DNA of 64,000 nucleotides from Begonia masoniana (Eukaryota; Streptophyta; Magnoliopsida; Cucurbitales; Begoniaceae). The stretch lies in assembly GCA_022432975.1 (NCBI GenBank), contig CM039509.1, positions 16,030,324 through 16,094,323 of the forward strand. Direction: 5' to 3'. Positions 10,753-23,727 of the stretch are shown piece after piece (positions within the stretch are counted from its first letter, which is position 1; every line of letters begins with the position of its first letter). The notes below the pieces were generated by a model, which was not told the DNA's origin, made no database searches, and was given only the letters and a program-made list of their open reading frames with translations. The position numbers were made by a program, and so were the translations under genes.

Positions 10753-13700
10753 ATGGTTCGAGGAAGAGATCCTAAAGACGACGCGATGGATCGTCTTACA
10801 GACTTGATAGACCGCCAGTCCCAGCATATGGACCGGCAAGCGCAGCAAATTACAGATTTAGTAAATCGGGAGACTCAGCGAGAGACCCAGAGAGCCCAGG
10901 ATTTAGTGGTTCCTAGCAATCAGGGCATGCAGAAGTTCCAGAGTCTACGACCTCCTGTATTCGAGGGCCAGTCATCGGATCCGACACGTGCCGAGGAGTG
11001 GATCCGAGTTATGGAGGATATGTTGACTTATGCCGAGGTAGGGAACGGGAACAAGGTGGCTTATGCTACCTTTCACTTGGCTATGGATGCCCGTTTCTGG
11101 TGGGATTCGATCAAGGTGACGACAGACGTATCAGTTATGACTTGGGAGCGGTTCAAGTTTTTATTCTTCGACAAGTATTTCAGCCGTACTGCGAGAGTGG
11201 CCAAGAGGAACGAGTTTATGCAGCTGAGACAGACGGGTTCAGTTGCTGACTATATTCGGAGGTTTGAGGCTTTATCGCGATTTGCACCGCGCCTTGTCAG
11301 CGATAACGATGAGAAGGTGCACCAGTTTATGGAGGGACTTAATCCGGAGTTACGGATGCACGTTGTGGTCTCAGGTATTATCGACGTACCCTTTTCTGAC
11401 ATCACAGCTAGGGCTCTGGATATCGAGGCTGCCAGGGCCACTTGTATTAGACCGAGGGAGCCAGCGAAGGGCTTCTTTCGGGAGATTCGTCCTCAGTCGC
11501 AGAACCGAGGATTTCAGCCTAGAGCACAGCCGCCCCAGCCACAGCAGAGGGGTGTGAAGAGACTTCTAGAGGGAGGTAACGATCGGGGCAAGGGGAAACA
11601 AATTCAGGGAGCTTCTCAGATGCCATGGTGCCCCTTTTGTCAGAAGGAGCACAGTGGAGAGTGTCGAGTTGGCTCTAATAAGTGCTACAGATGTGGTGGA
11701 GTCGGCCACTTTGTTAGAGATTGTCCACACCCGGGCCGAGATCAGCTAGGTGGAGATCAGCGGAGAGTTACGCCGAGGGTCTTCGCACTTATTGAGCCGG
11801 GCAGTGTGGATGACGAGGATCAGCCTGCCGTGATTGCAGGTACTATTTTGCTTATGGGCGCTACTGTTTTTACTTTGATGGATACCGGAGCTACGCACTC
11901 CTTCGTATCGACAGCATGCATGACTAGATTGGGGCTAAAGTCTGAGTTAGCTGGGGTCGAGTATAGTGTGATGCTGCCTTCGGGAGAGCATATGCGTTCA
12001 GATCGTATTCTCCAGGGCAATATCGTCTCGGTGGGGAGTATTACCCTTTATGCTCGGTTGATAGTTATGAGCATAGAGCGGTATGATCTTATTTTGGGGA
12101 TGGACTGGCTGGCACAGCACTTCGCCACCATCGATTGTCGCTCCGGGATTGTGACCTTCCGACCCCCGGACAGAGCCCAGTTTTCTTATCAGGCGATGAA
12201 CCGATCTAGCGGATCGCCTATCTCTTATTCTATGGAGGTCAGAGAGCAGTTCAAAGGTGCGTGCTCTATTTATTTGGCCTCAGTTTTCGATATTCAGTTG
12301 CTCAGCGGATTACAGCCGAGCGACATTCCTATTGTCAGAGAGTTCTCTGATATATTCCTTGATGATCTTCCCGGATTACCGCCGGACCGGGAGATCGAGT
12401 TCACGATTGATGTATATCCTAACACTGCGCCGACGTTTAAGAATCCGTACAGATTAGCACCTGCTGAGTTGAGAGAGTTGAGGACTCAGCTTGACGAGCT
12501 ATTAGAGAAGGGTTTCATCCGACCCAGCGTTTCACCCTGGGGTGCGCCCGTTTTGTTTGTTAAAAAGAAAGACGGGACCCTCAGGATGTGTATTGATTAT
12601 AGGGAGCTGAACAAGTTGACAGTGAAGAACAAGTATCCGCTGCCCAGGATCGACGATTTGTTTGATCAGCTACAGGGTGCCCGAGTATTCTCCAGGATTG
12701 ACCTGCGCTCGGGTTACTATCAGCTGAAGGTCCGAAGGGATGACGTGCCAAAGACCGCGTTCAGGACGAGGTATGGGCATTATGAGTTCCTCGTCATGTC
12801 ATTTGGGCTCACTAATGCTCCTGCAGCGTTCATGGATCTGATGAACCGTGTCTTCAGAGAGTATCTGGACAAGTTTGTAGTGGTATTTATTGACGACATC
12901 CTCATCTACTCTAAGACGAGGGAGGAGCATGAGGAGCATCTACGGATTGTTCTGCAGATATTGAGTCAGCGCCAACTCTATCCGAAGTTTTCGAAGTGCG
13001 AATTCTGGCTGGACCGAGTGAGTTTCCTAGGCCATATCATATCACAGGACGGAGTTTCTGTGGATCCGAGCAAAGTCCAGGCGGTCAGAGATTGGCCGCA
13101 GCCGAAGAACGTACGTGAGGTGCGTGGATTTCTCGGATTGGCCGGTTACTACCGGAAGTTTATTCAGGGATTCTCGAAGATCGCACTTCCCTTATCACGC
13201 TTGACTCGGAAGAGTGAGAGATTTATATGGTCGTCTGCTTGCGATGACAGTTTTGCAGAGTTAAAGCAGAGATTGACCACCGCTCCAGTGCTGGTACTGC
13301 CTATTGAAGGTGTCAGATTCAGTATCTATTGCGATGCATCTGGAGTGGGACTGGGTTGTGTGCTGATGCAAGAGGGGAAAGTTGTTTCTTATGCTTCTCG
13401 GCAGCTGAAGCCGTACGAGCAGAACTACCCCACGCATGATCTTGAGCTAGCAGCTGTGGTCTTCGCACTGAAGATATGGAGACATTACTTATATGGGCAG
13501 CAGTGCGAGATATTCTCCGACCACAAGAGCTTGAAATACTTATTTACGCAGAAGGAGCTGAATATGCGGCAACGCAGGTGGCTTGAGTTCGTTAAGGACT
13601 ATGATTTTGATATCAAGTACCACCCAGGGAAGGCGAACAAGGTAGCTGATGCCTTGAGTAGAGTGCCTTCTGCGAGTCAGCCTTCTTTAGCAACGATGTC

Positions 13701-15219
13701 AGTTACGCTGCGGTCTGAGATCGAGAGGTTTGACGTGGAGATAGTGGCAGAGTTGTCCAGCATGCTCGCTAGTATTTCTCTCAGGCCGACTCTTCTGGAT
13801 CGTATACGTGAGGCTCAGCTGACTGATTCGGAGTGTATGGAGCTTCGATCTAGCATGATATTGGGAGACTCGTCGGATTTTCATCTATCAGAGGATGGTA
13901 TTCTGAAGTTTCGGCAAAGGTGGTACGTGCCTAGCGACGAGAGTCTGAGGAAGGAGATATTGGCTGAGGCACATTCTTCAGCTTATTCTGTGCACCCGGG
14001 AAGTACCAAGATGTACCGGGACTTACGGCAGCACTTCTGGTGGCCAGGTATGAAGAGAGAGGTTGCCCAGTACGTCGAAACCTGTTTAGTTTGTCAACAG
14101 GTTAAGGCGGAGCACCAGAGACCGGCCGGTACATTATTACCACTGCCGATTCCGGAGTGGAAGTGGGAGCAAATCTCTATGGACTTCATTGTGGGGCTCC
14201 CGAGGACTACACGAGGACATGATGGCATTTGGGTTATTGTGGACCGATTGACAAAGTCGGCTCACTTCTTGCCCGTGAAGATGTCGTCATCTATGGATCA
14301 GCTTGCCGAGCTCTATGTGCAGGAGATTGTTAGATTGCACGGAGTTCCGATTTCTATAGTTTCTGACAGAGATCCTAGATTTACCTCGAAGTTCTGGAAG
14401 AGTTTACACCGAGCTATGGGGACTCAGCTAGATTTCAGCACAGCGTTTCATCCTCAGACCGACGGTCAGACGGAGAGGACGAACCAGATTCTTGAGGATA
14501 TGCTCAGGGCGTGTGTGCTGGAGTTTCAGGGCTCTTGGAGCCGCTATTTGCCGCTGATCGAGTTCTCGTATAATAACAGCTTCCAGGCTACTATTGGCAT
14601 GGCTCCATATGAGGCTCTGTATGGTCGGAAGTGTAGGTCTCCATTACATTGGGACGAGGTTGGTGAGGCCAGCATCGTTGGTCCTGAGATCTTACAGCAA
14701 ACGGCGGATAAGATTGCCGTTATCCGACAGCGCATTCAGGTAGCTCAGAGCCGGCAGAAGAGTTATGCCGACACGAGACGACGAGAGCTAGAGTTTGAGG
14801 AAGGCGACGAGGTTTATTTGAAGGTTTCTCCATTCAAAGGCGTCGCGAGATTTGGAAGGAGGGGTAAGCTGAACCCTCGGCATGTGGGACCCTTTCCTAT
14901 TCTGAAGAGGGTCGGGAAGTTGGCATACAGATTACAGCTTCCGGCATCTATGGAGGGTATCCACGACGTGTTCCACGTATCTATGCTTCGGAGGTGTTTG
15001 CGTGATCCATCTCATGCCGTGGAGACTACAGAGATCGAGGTACAGCCTACCTTGACTTATGAGGTTAGGCCGGTACGTATTTTGGAGTATTCCACCAAGA
15101 TTCTGCGCAACAAGGAGATTCCGCTGGTCAAAGTCCTTTGGCGGAACCATGAGGTGGAGGAGGCGACTTGGGAACGACAGCAGGACATGATGACTGAGTA
15201 CCCCAAGTTGTTTGAGTAA
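10753..15219 (+). CDS. gag-pol: E3 Gag-Pol polyprotein (1488 aa), chromovirus type
   Basis: A single frame codes for the capsid and all enzymes needed for reverse transcription and integration. In order: Gag (about residues 60-235, [20 protein letters not shown]); a C-X2-C-X3-H-X3-C cluster (C293, C296, H300, C304) and a CCHC knuckle (C311, C314, H319, C324); protease DTGA at 377-380; reverse transcriptase from about 540, with FIDD at 712-715; RNase H with D861, E898, D923 and D966; integrase with an HHCC zinc site (H1074, H1081, C1111, C1114) and D1144, D1205, E1241 in D,D-35-E spacing; GPF at 1379-1381; and a C-terminal chromodomain (about 1434-1480, [14 protein letters not shown]) that probably steers integration to heterochromatin. 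No stop or frameshift is seen. The start is the first ATG after the primer site, and MVRG matches the gag start of E1. Clade assignment to Tekay/Del is from motif recall. Confidence 0.97.
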   Translation: MVRGRDPKDDAMDRLTDLIDRQSQHMDRQAQQITDLVNRETQRETQRAQDLVVPSNQGMQKFQSLRPPVFEGQSSDPTRAEEWIRVMEDMLTYAEVGNGNKVAYATFHLAMDARFWWDSIKVTTDVSVMTWERFKFLFFDKYFSRTARVAKRNEFMQLRQTGSVADYIRRFEALSRFAPRLVSDNDEKVHQFMEGLNPELRMHVVVSGIIDVPFSDITARALDIEAARATCIRPREPAKGFFREIRPQSQNRGFQPRAQPPQPQQRGVKRLLEGGNDRGKGKQIQGASQMPWCPFCQKEHSGECRVGSNKCYRCGGVGHFVRDCPHPGRDQLGGDQRRVTPRVFALIEPGSVDDEDQPAVIAGTILLMGATVFTLMDTGATHSFVSTACMTRLGLKSELAGVEYSVMLPSGEHMRSDRILQGNIVSVGSITLYARLIVMSIERYDLILGMDWLAQHFATIDCRSGIVTFRPPDRAQFSYQAMNRSSGSPISYSMEVREQFKGACSIYLASVFDIQLLSGLQPSDIPIVREFSDIFLDDLPGLPPDREIEFTIDVYPNTAPTFKNPYRLAPAELRELRTQLDELLEKGFIRPSVSPWGAPVLFVKKKDGTLRMCIDYRELNKLTVKNKYPLPRIDDLFDQLQGARVFSRIDLRSGYYQLKVRRDDVPKTAFRTRYGHYEFLVMSFGLTNAPAAFMDLMNRVFREYLDKFVVVFIDDILIYSKTREEHEEHLRIVLQILSQRQLYPKFSKCEFWLDRVSFLGHIISQDGVSVDPSKVQAVRDWPQPKNVREVRGFLGLAGYYRKFIQGFSKIALPLSRLTRKSERFIWSSACDDSFAELKQRLTTAPVLVLPIEGVRFSIYCDASGVGLGCVLMQEGKVVSYASRQLKPYEQNYPTHDLELAAVVFALKIWRHYLYGQQCEIFSDHKSLKYLFTQKELNMRQRRWLEFVKDYDFDIKYHPGKANKVADALSRVPSASQPSLATMSVTLRSEIERFDVEIVAELSSMLASISLRPTLLDRIREAQLTDSECMELRSSMILGDSSDFHLSEDGILKFRQRWYVPSDESLRKEILAEAHSSAYSVHPGSTKMYRDLRQHFWWPGMKREVAQYVETCLVCQQVKAEHQRPAGTLLPLPIPEWKWEQISMDFIVGLPRTTRGHDGIWVIVDRLTKSAHFLPVKMSSSMDQLAELYVQEIVRLHGVPISIVSDRDPRFTSKFWKSLHRAMGTQLDFSTAFHPQTDGQTERTNQILEDMLRACVLEFQGSWSRYLPLIEFSYNNSFQATIGMAPYEALYGRKCRSPLHWDEVGEASIVGPEILQQTADKIAVIRQRIQVAQSRQKSYADTRRRELEFEEGDEVYLKVSPFKGVARFGRRGKLNPRHVGPFPILKRVGKLAYRLQLPASMEGIHDVFHVSMLRRCLRDPSHAVETTEIEVQPTLTYEVRPVRILEYSTKILRNKEIPLVKVLWRNHEVEEATWERQQDMMTEYPKLFE

Positions 15220-15259
15220 GTCATTTGTATGATTTAATTTTGTGGACAAAATTCTGAAT

Positions 15260-15272
15260 AAGGAGGGTGGAA
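15260..15272 (+). promoter_or_regulatory. Polypurine tract of E3
   Basis: AAGGAGGGTGGAA abuts the 3' LTR. It matches the tracts of E2 and E1. Confidence 0.92.
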
Positions 15273-18030
15273 TGTAATATCCGGTTTGTACGGACCTTTG
15301 ATTTTATTGTTATTATATTATTAGTGGCATTTTTGGTAAATATGTCAAATCAGGTCCGTTTTACAAAAAGAAAGTGTCATTACGATTCTAACGAATAATA
15401 AGAATTTTAAGGAATTTACGGAGATTTTCGGAGATCAAACACTATATTCCGAGTAAATACGCTTCTAGTAACGTAAAGGACGTTTTAGTAAAAATAGTAA
15501 ACAATGTCCAAATTACGAACGGACAGTTTTATTAAATCTCAAATATTAAGTTGAGCTTATTGGGGAAGTTTGGAAGTTCGGAGGAACCGAATAGCTAGAC
15601 GATTAACGAACCGAATGACGAAACTAATATAAAACTTAAGAAAGGGCAAGATCGTCATTTGAACATTTAACTTTTATTATTTGTTAAAAAGGCAAAATGC
15701 CTTTGTGATTTTCTACGAAAATCACTTTCCAGAGAAGTGTTCTTCTCTGTTTCTTCCTCCCTCCCTCGCGCAAACCTCTCTGGCCGCGGCGATCCAACGA
15801 GCTCCGACCTCCGATTTCTCTTCCGTTCCTCGTCATTTCTTCTCCTCTCGCTACCCTCGGTATGTAGCTTTAGTCTTGGGTCGTTTATTTCGAGTTTTGG
15901 TTCGATTTAGGGTTAGGGTTTAAATTAGGTTTTCCGTTAAAAAACGCGATTTAGGCTTCGTAATTAATAGGTTAGCTATAATTACGTATATAGTGAACGT
16001 ATTGAACGTTATTGGACGAAGAAAATTCGAATTGCGAAAAAGTTATAAATTGGTAAAATTTCGGGTTTTTAGGAAAAACTCGTCATTTAAGATTTCGGAT
16101 TATCGAGCTTTAATTAACGTTCGAAATGCTTTAATTAGCTAAGTTGGAATTTTAGGAAAATTCTATAGTTAAGGATTTCGTGATTTGGACGTTTATAGTA
16201 TAAATCGGTTCTAACTATGAATATCGTGTTTTCTCAGACACACGACTCCCGTGGACGAAGCTAGTGATTCAGTGCGCTCCAGGTAAGTTTTCGTGACTTA
16301 CTTTGACCCAAAGGTCTGCACCATACTCCGTCGTCGTCTCGAGAATACTCGAGGAACTGTTTGTTTTAGGTTATTCTGGTTGGGTAGTTAGGTTAGTTGT
16401 TTATAGGTTCTGCTTTACTGCCATGAATGTATGCACGTTGGTTGTTTACTTTCTGCTTATATGAACTGTTCATGCATCACGGATTTCAAATGTCATGAAA
16501 ATGGATTTCCGCACGTGTTTTAAGAAAAGAAAGGTAATCTGTAATTAATGAACGTAATCTGTAATTAATGAATGTAATCTGTTTCTGGTTACGCGAGGTG
16601 GGGCTCAGGCATGGCTGTTGGTTTTTTTTGAGCATGTACCCCCCCCATCTAAGTGGAAAGTGGTAGTTCGACCGCGGAATGTATCCTTTCCATTTAGTGG
16701 GCTGAGATCTCGGTGACAATTCTGTCTGTGACGTAATGTATCTGTGAATGTATCTGTAAATGAATCTGTAAAGGCATTGGTAAATGAATCTGAATTGGTA
16801 ATCTGAACGTTTTCTGAATGGCATACGCACGCATGCATGCATCTGCATTTACGTAGCTTACTGAGATTTTGTATCTCACATGTGTCTGTATGGTGTAGGT
16901 AATCTCTTAGGCGATATTGAGCCAGGTGAGGACGACGTTCCTCCTCCTGACGAGGGATGCAGTTGATGGATGATGGCCGTGGGAGTGCGCTGAGCAGTCG
17001 AGGCGCTTTTGACCCGAGGGGATCGTCTATGTATGTATGGACTCTGAGGGTTTTTGGGATATTTTGGTCTGATAACGTTATAGATATTATAGGATGTTTT
17101 TAAGTAATGACGTTTGTTTTGAAATTCTGGAAATGTTTGGGTTGTTGATTTAAATGTTTTGAAATGTTTTGAAATGGTTTAGGTTGTTACGGATAGGCTC
17201 GGTTTTTAGAGCTATCCACGCAGTTGGACTTCGTAAAGTCTGACGCGAGTTGGTTGAGTTAACGCATAAATTCACTTGGTTTAAAGATGTAAAAGTGGTA
17301 TAGAATGATAAATGTTGAAGTGTTTAGGGTGATAGAAGTGGTGAAGGAATGCTCTCTGGAATCATGTTCCAGAGAGGAGAAAGTAGTGAAGTGTATTGCT
17401 CTCTGGAATCGGATTCCAGAGAGTTGTGATTGTGTTCTGCTCTCTGGAATTCCAGAGAGCTAAGTATTGAACGAAAAATGAACGAAAATAGAAGGAAGAA
17501 ACCAGGGAGAAGTCTGATCGCTTGGGTGGTCGCTGCATAAGGGGTGCAGCGATCGATCTCTGCAGCAAGTAGAGATCGATCGCTGCCCTGCTTGCTGCTT
17601 TGGCAGCCATATGCGGCGATCGATCTCTGCCTTTGGCAGAGATCGATCGCTGCTTGGGCAGTGATCCTCACCATCAGCGATCGGTCTCTGCCTTCAGCAG
17701 AGACCGATCGCTGCTTGATCAATACATGGCAGCGATCAGTCGCTGCTACGCACAGCGTCTGATCGCTGCTTGATATTTTGGGGGCAGAATCCCAATTCTG
17801 CCCTCCCACTTTTCTGCATGGTTTTAAATGTTTAATTTAATGTTTTAAGTTTCTTTTATTAATTGTTTTATAGTTGTTTTAAATGACAGGTTCCATTTTA
17901 ATTCTGATTTCAGTTTTGATTTCAACTACAGTTTTAATTCCGCACAAAGTTTTATTTAAAGTAAAGGAAAGTAATAAGTATAGAAAAAAAAAATGTATGG
18001 AAATACGGGTACGGTATTAGGGGTGTTACA
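15273..18030 (+). repeat. E3 3' LTR (family C)
   Basis: 2758 bp, nearly identical to 7829-10588. It lacks one A in the A-run near 15630 and one C in the C-run near 16640, and has one substitution near 16025. All internal features (leader introns, tandem repeats, hairpins) are repeated at offsets of 7442-7444 bases. Confidence 0.95.
17352..17769 (+). repeat. Seven-hairpin array, copy in the E3 3' LTR
   Basis: Same as 9910-10327, shifted by 7442 bases, with no difference seen by eye. Confidence 0.92.
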
Positions 18031-18035
18031 CATAG

Positions 18036-20939
18036 ACTTTGAAGTATTAGAGAATTAAAGTTGTTAGTAAATAGTGTATATGTTGTGTTGGACTTTGATG
18101 TACTTGACCTAGAGTTTTGGATTTAAAAATATAAAAGTTTAGAACAACTTAGAAATTTAGATGCCTTAACTTATTAGAGAAAAGTCTGGCCTCTTGAAGT
18201 AAGAGAATGTTCTGAGGATTAGAATATAGTAAGCCATACGCGAATTAGCTAGAGAGGGAGTGTCTATTTTAGAAAGGTATCAGGTAAGGGGCTGAGTTTA
18301 AAAGCGTGAAGGGAGCTACGACAATAAAATTTAAGAGAATAGTTAGAAACTGAAGTAACAGAATGAAAAAGAATATGTTAGGAATAAAGTTTGGAGAGAT
18401 TTCTGAGAAAAATTTAATATTTGTATAAGAATGGAAAGACTTGGAAAATAGATTTTTGCAATAGTATTAGTAATACAAAGATTTGAGGTTTAAGTTGTAC
18501 GTGTTAAATGGGGTATAAATGGGGTATAAGAAATTTGAATAAGAAACACGGAAACTTGTGTGAAAACATTCAAGGGTGTTAGGAGAAATGTTAAGTTAGA
18601 AAGTTGCGAAGTTTCAATTCATAGGTAAAAAGAATCGAAACTGATAATTTTTGGTGAATAACTTAGGCTGGAGTTGATAAGTTAAGTGGCTAAAGTTAAG
18701 CATAGGATGTAAGTTAGAATCGAATGCTATTAGATTCTTGAGTATGGAAAATTTAAATTTTTGCAATGCTATGCTTAAGATGAGAATGTAAGATTGATAA
18801 CCTAGAATTTTTCATCCGTAGATAGAAATGAAATCCAAAAGTAGAGTTAGAAAAGTTTGAAGTTAGAGTTGACAGTACTTAAAGAATGTTGTGAGTGAGT
18901 GTAATTATTTGTCGCATAAATTGAGGTCAACATTAGTAAAGCTTAAGGGTAGAAACGAAATTTGGGGAAATGTTCTACACCATGGAAAGACCCTTAGAGA
19001 AACCCTTAGCACGTACGTTATGTGGATAAGACGAGAGATATAGATAGACTGATGTATACGATGTTAGTGAACTTATGAAAGCTTAAATTCTTAAGAAATG
19101 AGATAGTAAAATAGAAAGGATTTTTAAAATTGAGGACTTAGATAAGAAGTCTACTCGGCAGATTTTAGTATTATGTGAGTAAGTATACTTTGAGAATTGA
19201 AGATACTAAGTGGTATTTTGGGTGGTATTTAAGCTACAACAAGTTTGCTAACAAGGAAGGTGTTGGGTGACTTGTTGTAATGAGAGTTAGAGAATATTTG
19301 AACCGAGTTGGAAGGCTAAAGAGAGTAGATTAGTTAGTAAATTTTGAAGAGAATCCTGAGGGAAATTAGATAATTATATTAGAGTTAAGAAACTTGGGAA
19401 GAAATTAGGACTTTGAGGTCTGAACCTTAAGTAATTACTTAGTAGTGTAAGATCTGAGGAATTAGAGAATTTCGAATAAGAGGAACGGGGAATTGCACAA
19501 AAGTGTGTGAGTGAGTTAGGGATAATGCTAAGTTAGAAAGTTTATAGGTTCGACTCGTATGTAACGAAGTCGAAACTGCTGAAACTGCTGATGTTGTAAA
19601 TAGATTAGAAGAGTGGTAAACTTAAGAGTTGGTAAGCTTAAAAGTGAAATGTGAATGAGAACTTGAGCATTAGTAGAGGTTGGGAGATATAAGCTAGAAG
19701 AACGATGAGATTAAATTCTAGATTCTCATATGAGAGAAATTAGTTACCTAAGAGAGAGTTAGGATAGGAGAGTTAGCCCTCATATGAAGTTGTGGAACTT
19801 AGAGGATATTGAGAATTAAATTGTAAAAGTTTTGAAAGGATAGGTGAGGAGATTAGTAAATTTTAATGGAAGGGTAGATAAAAGGGTTAGCCGTTGATTA
19901 ATTTGAGGTCCGTGTGAAACTGCGGTATTTAGAGAATATCAGATAGAAGGAAAGGAAGTTCACACAGAAAGTTTACAACTTAATTTAGGAAGGTTGTGAA
20001 TCTAGGGGAGTATCAATTTTGAAATTAATAAGGTTGAAGTCAAAGTGGGTATAGATCATTTAAGGTATTTGGGTGATGAGTGTTGAGTGTAAAGTTGGGA
20101 ACAAGTTTGTTTAGACCTTAAGATTTGAGTGTTTGGTAATGACTGAAAGTAGGAGTTAGATAAGTTGAGGAATAGTTGATAAGTTTAAGAGATGAGAGTG
20201 TTGGGTATGAGTGCTGTGTAATGAAATGTCATGATTGTTCGAGGTATAAATTGTCTTGATTGGCTGATATGAGTAATTGGAAGAGATAGGAGGGATAAGT
20301 AGGAGTGAGATAGTGGAGCAGGAAAGAAGCAGTTCTTAGTGTGACGGTATTAATGTATCTTAGGAGATATGAGATTAAGATAGTAGGTAAGTGTTGATGA
20401 ACTAGGGATTTGAAAAGCAACTAAGTGAACATAGTTAGAGAAAAGATGTAGAAAAGTGTAGTGAAGTCAATAATCGTGGGAATTATTGAGCGTTGTGGTG
20501 TATAGTTTAGGGTGTATAATTCAGAATGACCCAACTTAGAATTTTAGAGAATTGCCAATTTGGAGTGAATGAAAACTCAGATAGTACTTTGTTAGAATGA
20601 GGTACAAGGTAAATAGATGTAAGATGCGATAGTAAGATCGAAGGGAACTTGAAATTTAGAACTAACACTTTGTGATGGCTTTGGAAGTTGAGATTGTTTA
20701 ATGGATTTTGAGTTGAAGGGTTTGAGGGAATGAATTAGAGCGTATAGAGCTAGGTGAAGTCAAAACTTTGGAGATGTAGGCCTTGTTATTTGAGAAGTGA
20801 TTATGGGCAACCGATAGACGTATAGGATCGTAACGTAGTTGAGATTTAGCGTAGTAGCCCAGTAGCCCAAAGGTTAGAATGTGAGATGAGTAAATTGAAA
20901 AATAACAATGCCACAAAATTTTGAGGACAAAATTTTTGT
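18036..20939 (+). other. E2 internal region, right part: non-coding, C-poor
   Basis: About 2.9 kb with no reading frame of note and no recognisable gag or pol motif on either strand. The plus strand is strikingly poor in C. Many 60-base rows have 0-5 C but 12-18 G; for example 19801-19860 has none. Two imperfect copies of a segment of about 120 bp occur near 18530-18650 and 19450-19590, both with TGCTAAGTTAGAAAGTT-like and TCGAAACTG sequences. The right end, GAGGACAAAATTTTTGTAAG, is the standard chromovirus 3' end. Confidence 0.75.
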
Positions 20940-20952
20940 AAGGAGGGTGGAT
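20940..20952 (+). promoter_or_regulatory. Polypurine tract of E2
   Basis: AAGGAGGGTGGAT directly before the right LTR, as in E3. Confidence 0.9.
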
Positions 20953-23727
20953 TGTAACACCCGGGTTTTTTTTATGGAAGTTGGTAAGAAAATAAAATAG
21001 GTTGTTTTATTTAATTAATTTAGGTTCAGATATTTTCTGTGAAAGTAAGCCGTGGATTATAATGTAAGAGCAAGATTTATCGAAATTCGAATGGTAGAAA
21101 ACACAAGTGGGTAAAACGGTAAGTGTAATTTGTATGAATGTTAATAGAAATTATAATTATAATTATTATAATTATTATTATTATTATTAATAAAATAAAT
21201 AAAACAAAACAACAACAGAATTTCATTCTGTTGTTGTTCGAACCCGACGACGCGAGGAGCAGGACAGGGGAGAGGGGGAGAGAACGCGAGCGACGGAGGC
21301 GAGCCGAGCACCGGCGACTCCGGCGTTCTCCGGCCAGACGGCGGCGATGCAGGGCTTCCGACCTGTCTCCGCGCACGAACCGCCCGGTAAGGTTCGGTTA
21401 TTCTTTGTTTTTGCCCTGCTTTTCGGTTCTGTCGAGGCCGAGGGTGACGAGCTCGATTGAGCTCCGATCACCGGCCGATTTGGGTTGTTTCTGGCGTGGG
21501 TTCGTCGACCCTTGGACCGGCTTTAGTCGTCTGGTTGTGAGGAGCCCAATTTGGGCAAATTTCAGTAAAAACCGATTTGGGCATTTCGGTTTTTATTGTG
21601 TGTAGCTTGGGATTTTGGTTAGTTTATGTTAAATTGAGTTGAAATGTGGCTGATTGGGGGAAGGAATAGGTGAAATTGGTTTAGAGTTGGAATTTTGGAC
21701 GTTTTGGTTTAAAACCGGTTCTGTTTTTAGGGGTTTTGACCTAGCTACGATTTGTTGTTTTAAAATTCCTTTTGGGATGTTAAAATAGGTTAGTAGTGGA
21801 GCGTTTAGCAGCTGAAATTGAGTCGTTCCGATAAGCGTAGCAAAAGTTACGCAAATTCGAAGTTTAGGTGAAATTCGGGATTCTGAGTGGAGAACCCTCA
21901 AATTGTGTTGTGCCAATTCTAAATTATTCTGAATGGGGTTATTTGACATTGGGATTGGTGAATGTAAGCTTAATTTTAGTGGAGTTGAAGTGGGACGGTA
22001 AAATGGGCATAAAAATCGGGTTTTGTGTTTTGGTGAGAGAAATGAGTTTGAAGTATGGTTGGATTGTGGGTTAGTTTTAGTTTAGAATTTCTTAGAATCC
22101 TTTAGAAATTTATGAGTAAATTGCTAAGTTATTTTCTGTAATTGATAGGTTATCGGACGAGTGAAATGATCGTTAGAGGTGAGCACCGTAAAGCCGAGCA
22201 GTCAGGTAAGTAGAGAACGTTTGTTTTGCCTTCGGGCCTACACCACGGAACGGTAGGATTTATTTTGTTGTTTGGTTGTTGATGCCTTATTGGTTGGTTG
22301 GTGTTTGTTTGTTGGTTGGTGTTCGAGTAGTGTGTGAGTTGTTGTTGTCGTTTAGTGTTGTTTAGTTGTTGATGTCTTGGTTGTCTTCTTTGTCCGTTGT
22401 TTCGTGTGGTGTCATATCGTCGTATTGTGTTGTATTGCATATCTTGGTTGACACATGCATCATGGTTTTCTAACTGACGAAATCACATGTTTTGCAGGGT
22501 TGAGTGGTGAGGATGATGTAATGAAAGATAAGAAAAGATTTGCAACGTGGTCGTGAGTATGAATTCCTCGACCTATTCGTGCTTGAAGTGCACAATGGGG
22601 TTGGTGCTAGAAGTGCACCTGTGCTTGAAGTGCACGGAGGATTCTACGATCGATTGGGGGATTCTAATGTACATAATGAGTCGTGAGTATGAATTCCTCG
22701 ACCTATTCGTGCTTGAAGTGCACAATGGGGTTGGTGCTTGAAGTGCACCCGTGCTTGAAGTGCACGGAGGATTCTACGATCGATTGGAGGAGATTCGGTT
22801 GGCCGTCTTGGACTGTGTTGGGACGTGTGCCTCCGGTCTAGCTCCGTGGGTCAAGGCGTGGCCGTCCTGGACTGTGTGGGGGCGTGTGCCTACTTGATTC
22901 ACCTGGAAGTGAAAGATAAATGCAACCGAAACGAAAAGAAAACAACAGAGTGTGTAGAAACTGCATATGATAGGATTGCATTGCATTGTGGTGTTGTGTT
23001 GCATTGTTTGGTCGTGTTGTTTGTGATGTTTTGCGTTGTTGAGTTGCATTGGGTGGTGTTGTATCTTTGTGTTGAGTTGTCGTGTCGAGGGGTGTTGTGT
23101 TGTGGTGTTAGAGTAGGGTAGTGTGTGCATTTTTCTTGTTATTATTTGTTACTCACTACTTGCTAAGCGTAAGCTTACGTGTGTGTGTGTGTTCTGTGGT
23201 GTAGGTAACGATGCAGGTACAGGTGAGCTATGTGAGTCAGTCAGGACTTGGGAGCATTCGGTGATGCATGGGGCGTGCCGGTGCGGGCATTTGTCGGGGC
23301 AAATCGACCATGGTCGTCGGAGATGTGGGGGTTTAATATTTTGGTGGTTATTGTAAATGTTTATCGTTGTATATAGTTAAGTTAAGGGTGATGTATCGCC
23401 CTGTATTGTGGACTTTCTTCATTTAAGGATGTTAGTATTCTAGTTTCTCCTTGCTACTGTTTGAAGATTCTGTTGGAAGGTTAAGTAGATAATTGAGTAG
23501 AGTATTCTGGATTTGGTTGGGAATTGAATTGTGTGCAGGTATTTAGCATTTTGGAGGCGCCATTTTCAGGCGTTACTTTGCCGAAATTTTCAGGAAGAAA
23601 GCCGTGGTGCTTATAGATTAGAATTAAGGGGCATTAGTGAGTCTAGTCTTATTTTAAATTAGATTTTTAACGTGAGATTGGTTAGCAAAGTAGCGCTCCG
23701 AGCCAGGGTGGGTTCGGGGGCGTTACA
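20953..23727 (+). repeat. E2 3' LTR (family B)
   Basis: 2775 bp, about 1.2% different from 4685-7451 by eye count. It keeps 8 bp around 21877-21884 (CGGGATTC-like) that the left LTR lacks. Intron 2-like segment 22206-23204. 130-bp repeats at about 22551-22792. Confidence 0.92.

Larger units (their letters stand above)
7829..18030 (+). mobile_element. E3: complete, very young Ty3/gypsy chromovirus (Tekay/Del-like)
   Basis: A 10.2-kb element with LTRs 7829-10588 and 15273-18030, TSD CATAG, a perfect initiator-Met primer site, one uninterrupted gag-pol frame with all catalytic residues, and a polypurine tract. By eye the LTRs differ by one substitution (near 8582, AAAGTCG against AAATTCG) and two one-base length differences in short homopolymers. 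It is the innermost layer of the nest. Structure alone makes it a candidate for a mobile copy; expression is unknown. Confidence 0.96.
4685..23727 (+). mobile_element. E2: non-coding LTR retrotransposon (LARD-like), carrying nested E3
   Basis: The LTRs are 4685-7451 and 20953-23727, and the TSD is CCCAC (4680-4684 and 23728-23732). A primer-binding site follows the left LTR and a polypurine tract precedes the right one, so it is a plus-strand element. Without E3 the internal region is only about 3.3 kb and holds no long reading frame. This fits large retrotransposon derivatives, which depend on proteins made by another element. The LTRs differ by about 30 substitutions plus one 8-bp indel, between E1 and E3 in age. 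The alternative is an autonomous copy that lost its genes by deletion and decay. Confidence 0.88.
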
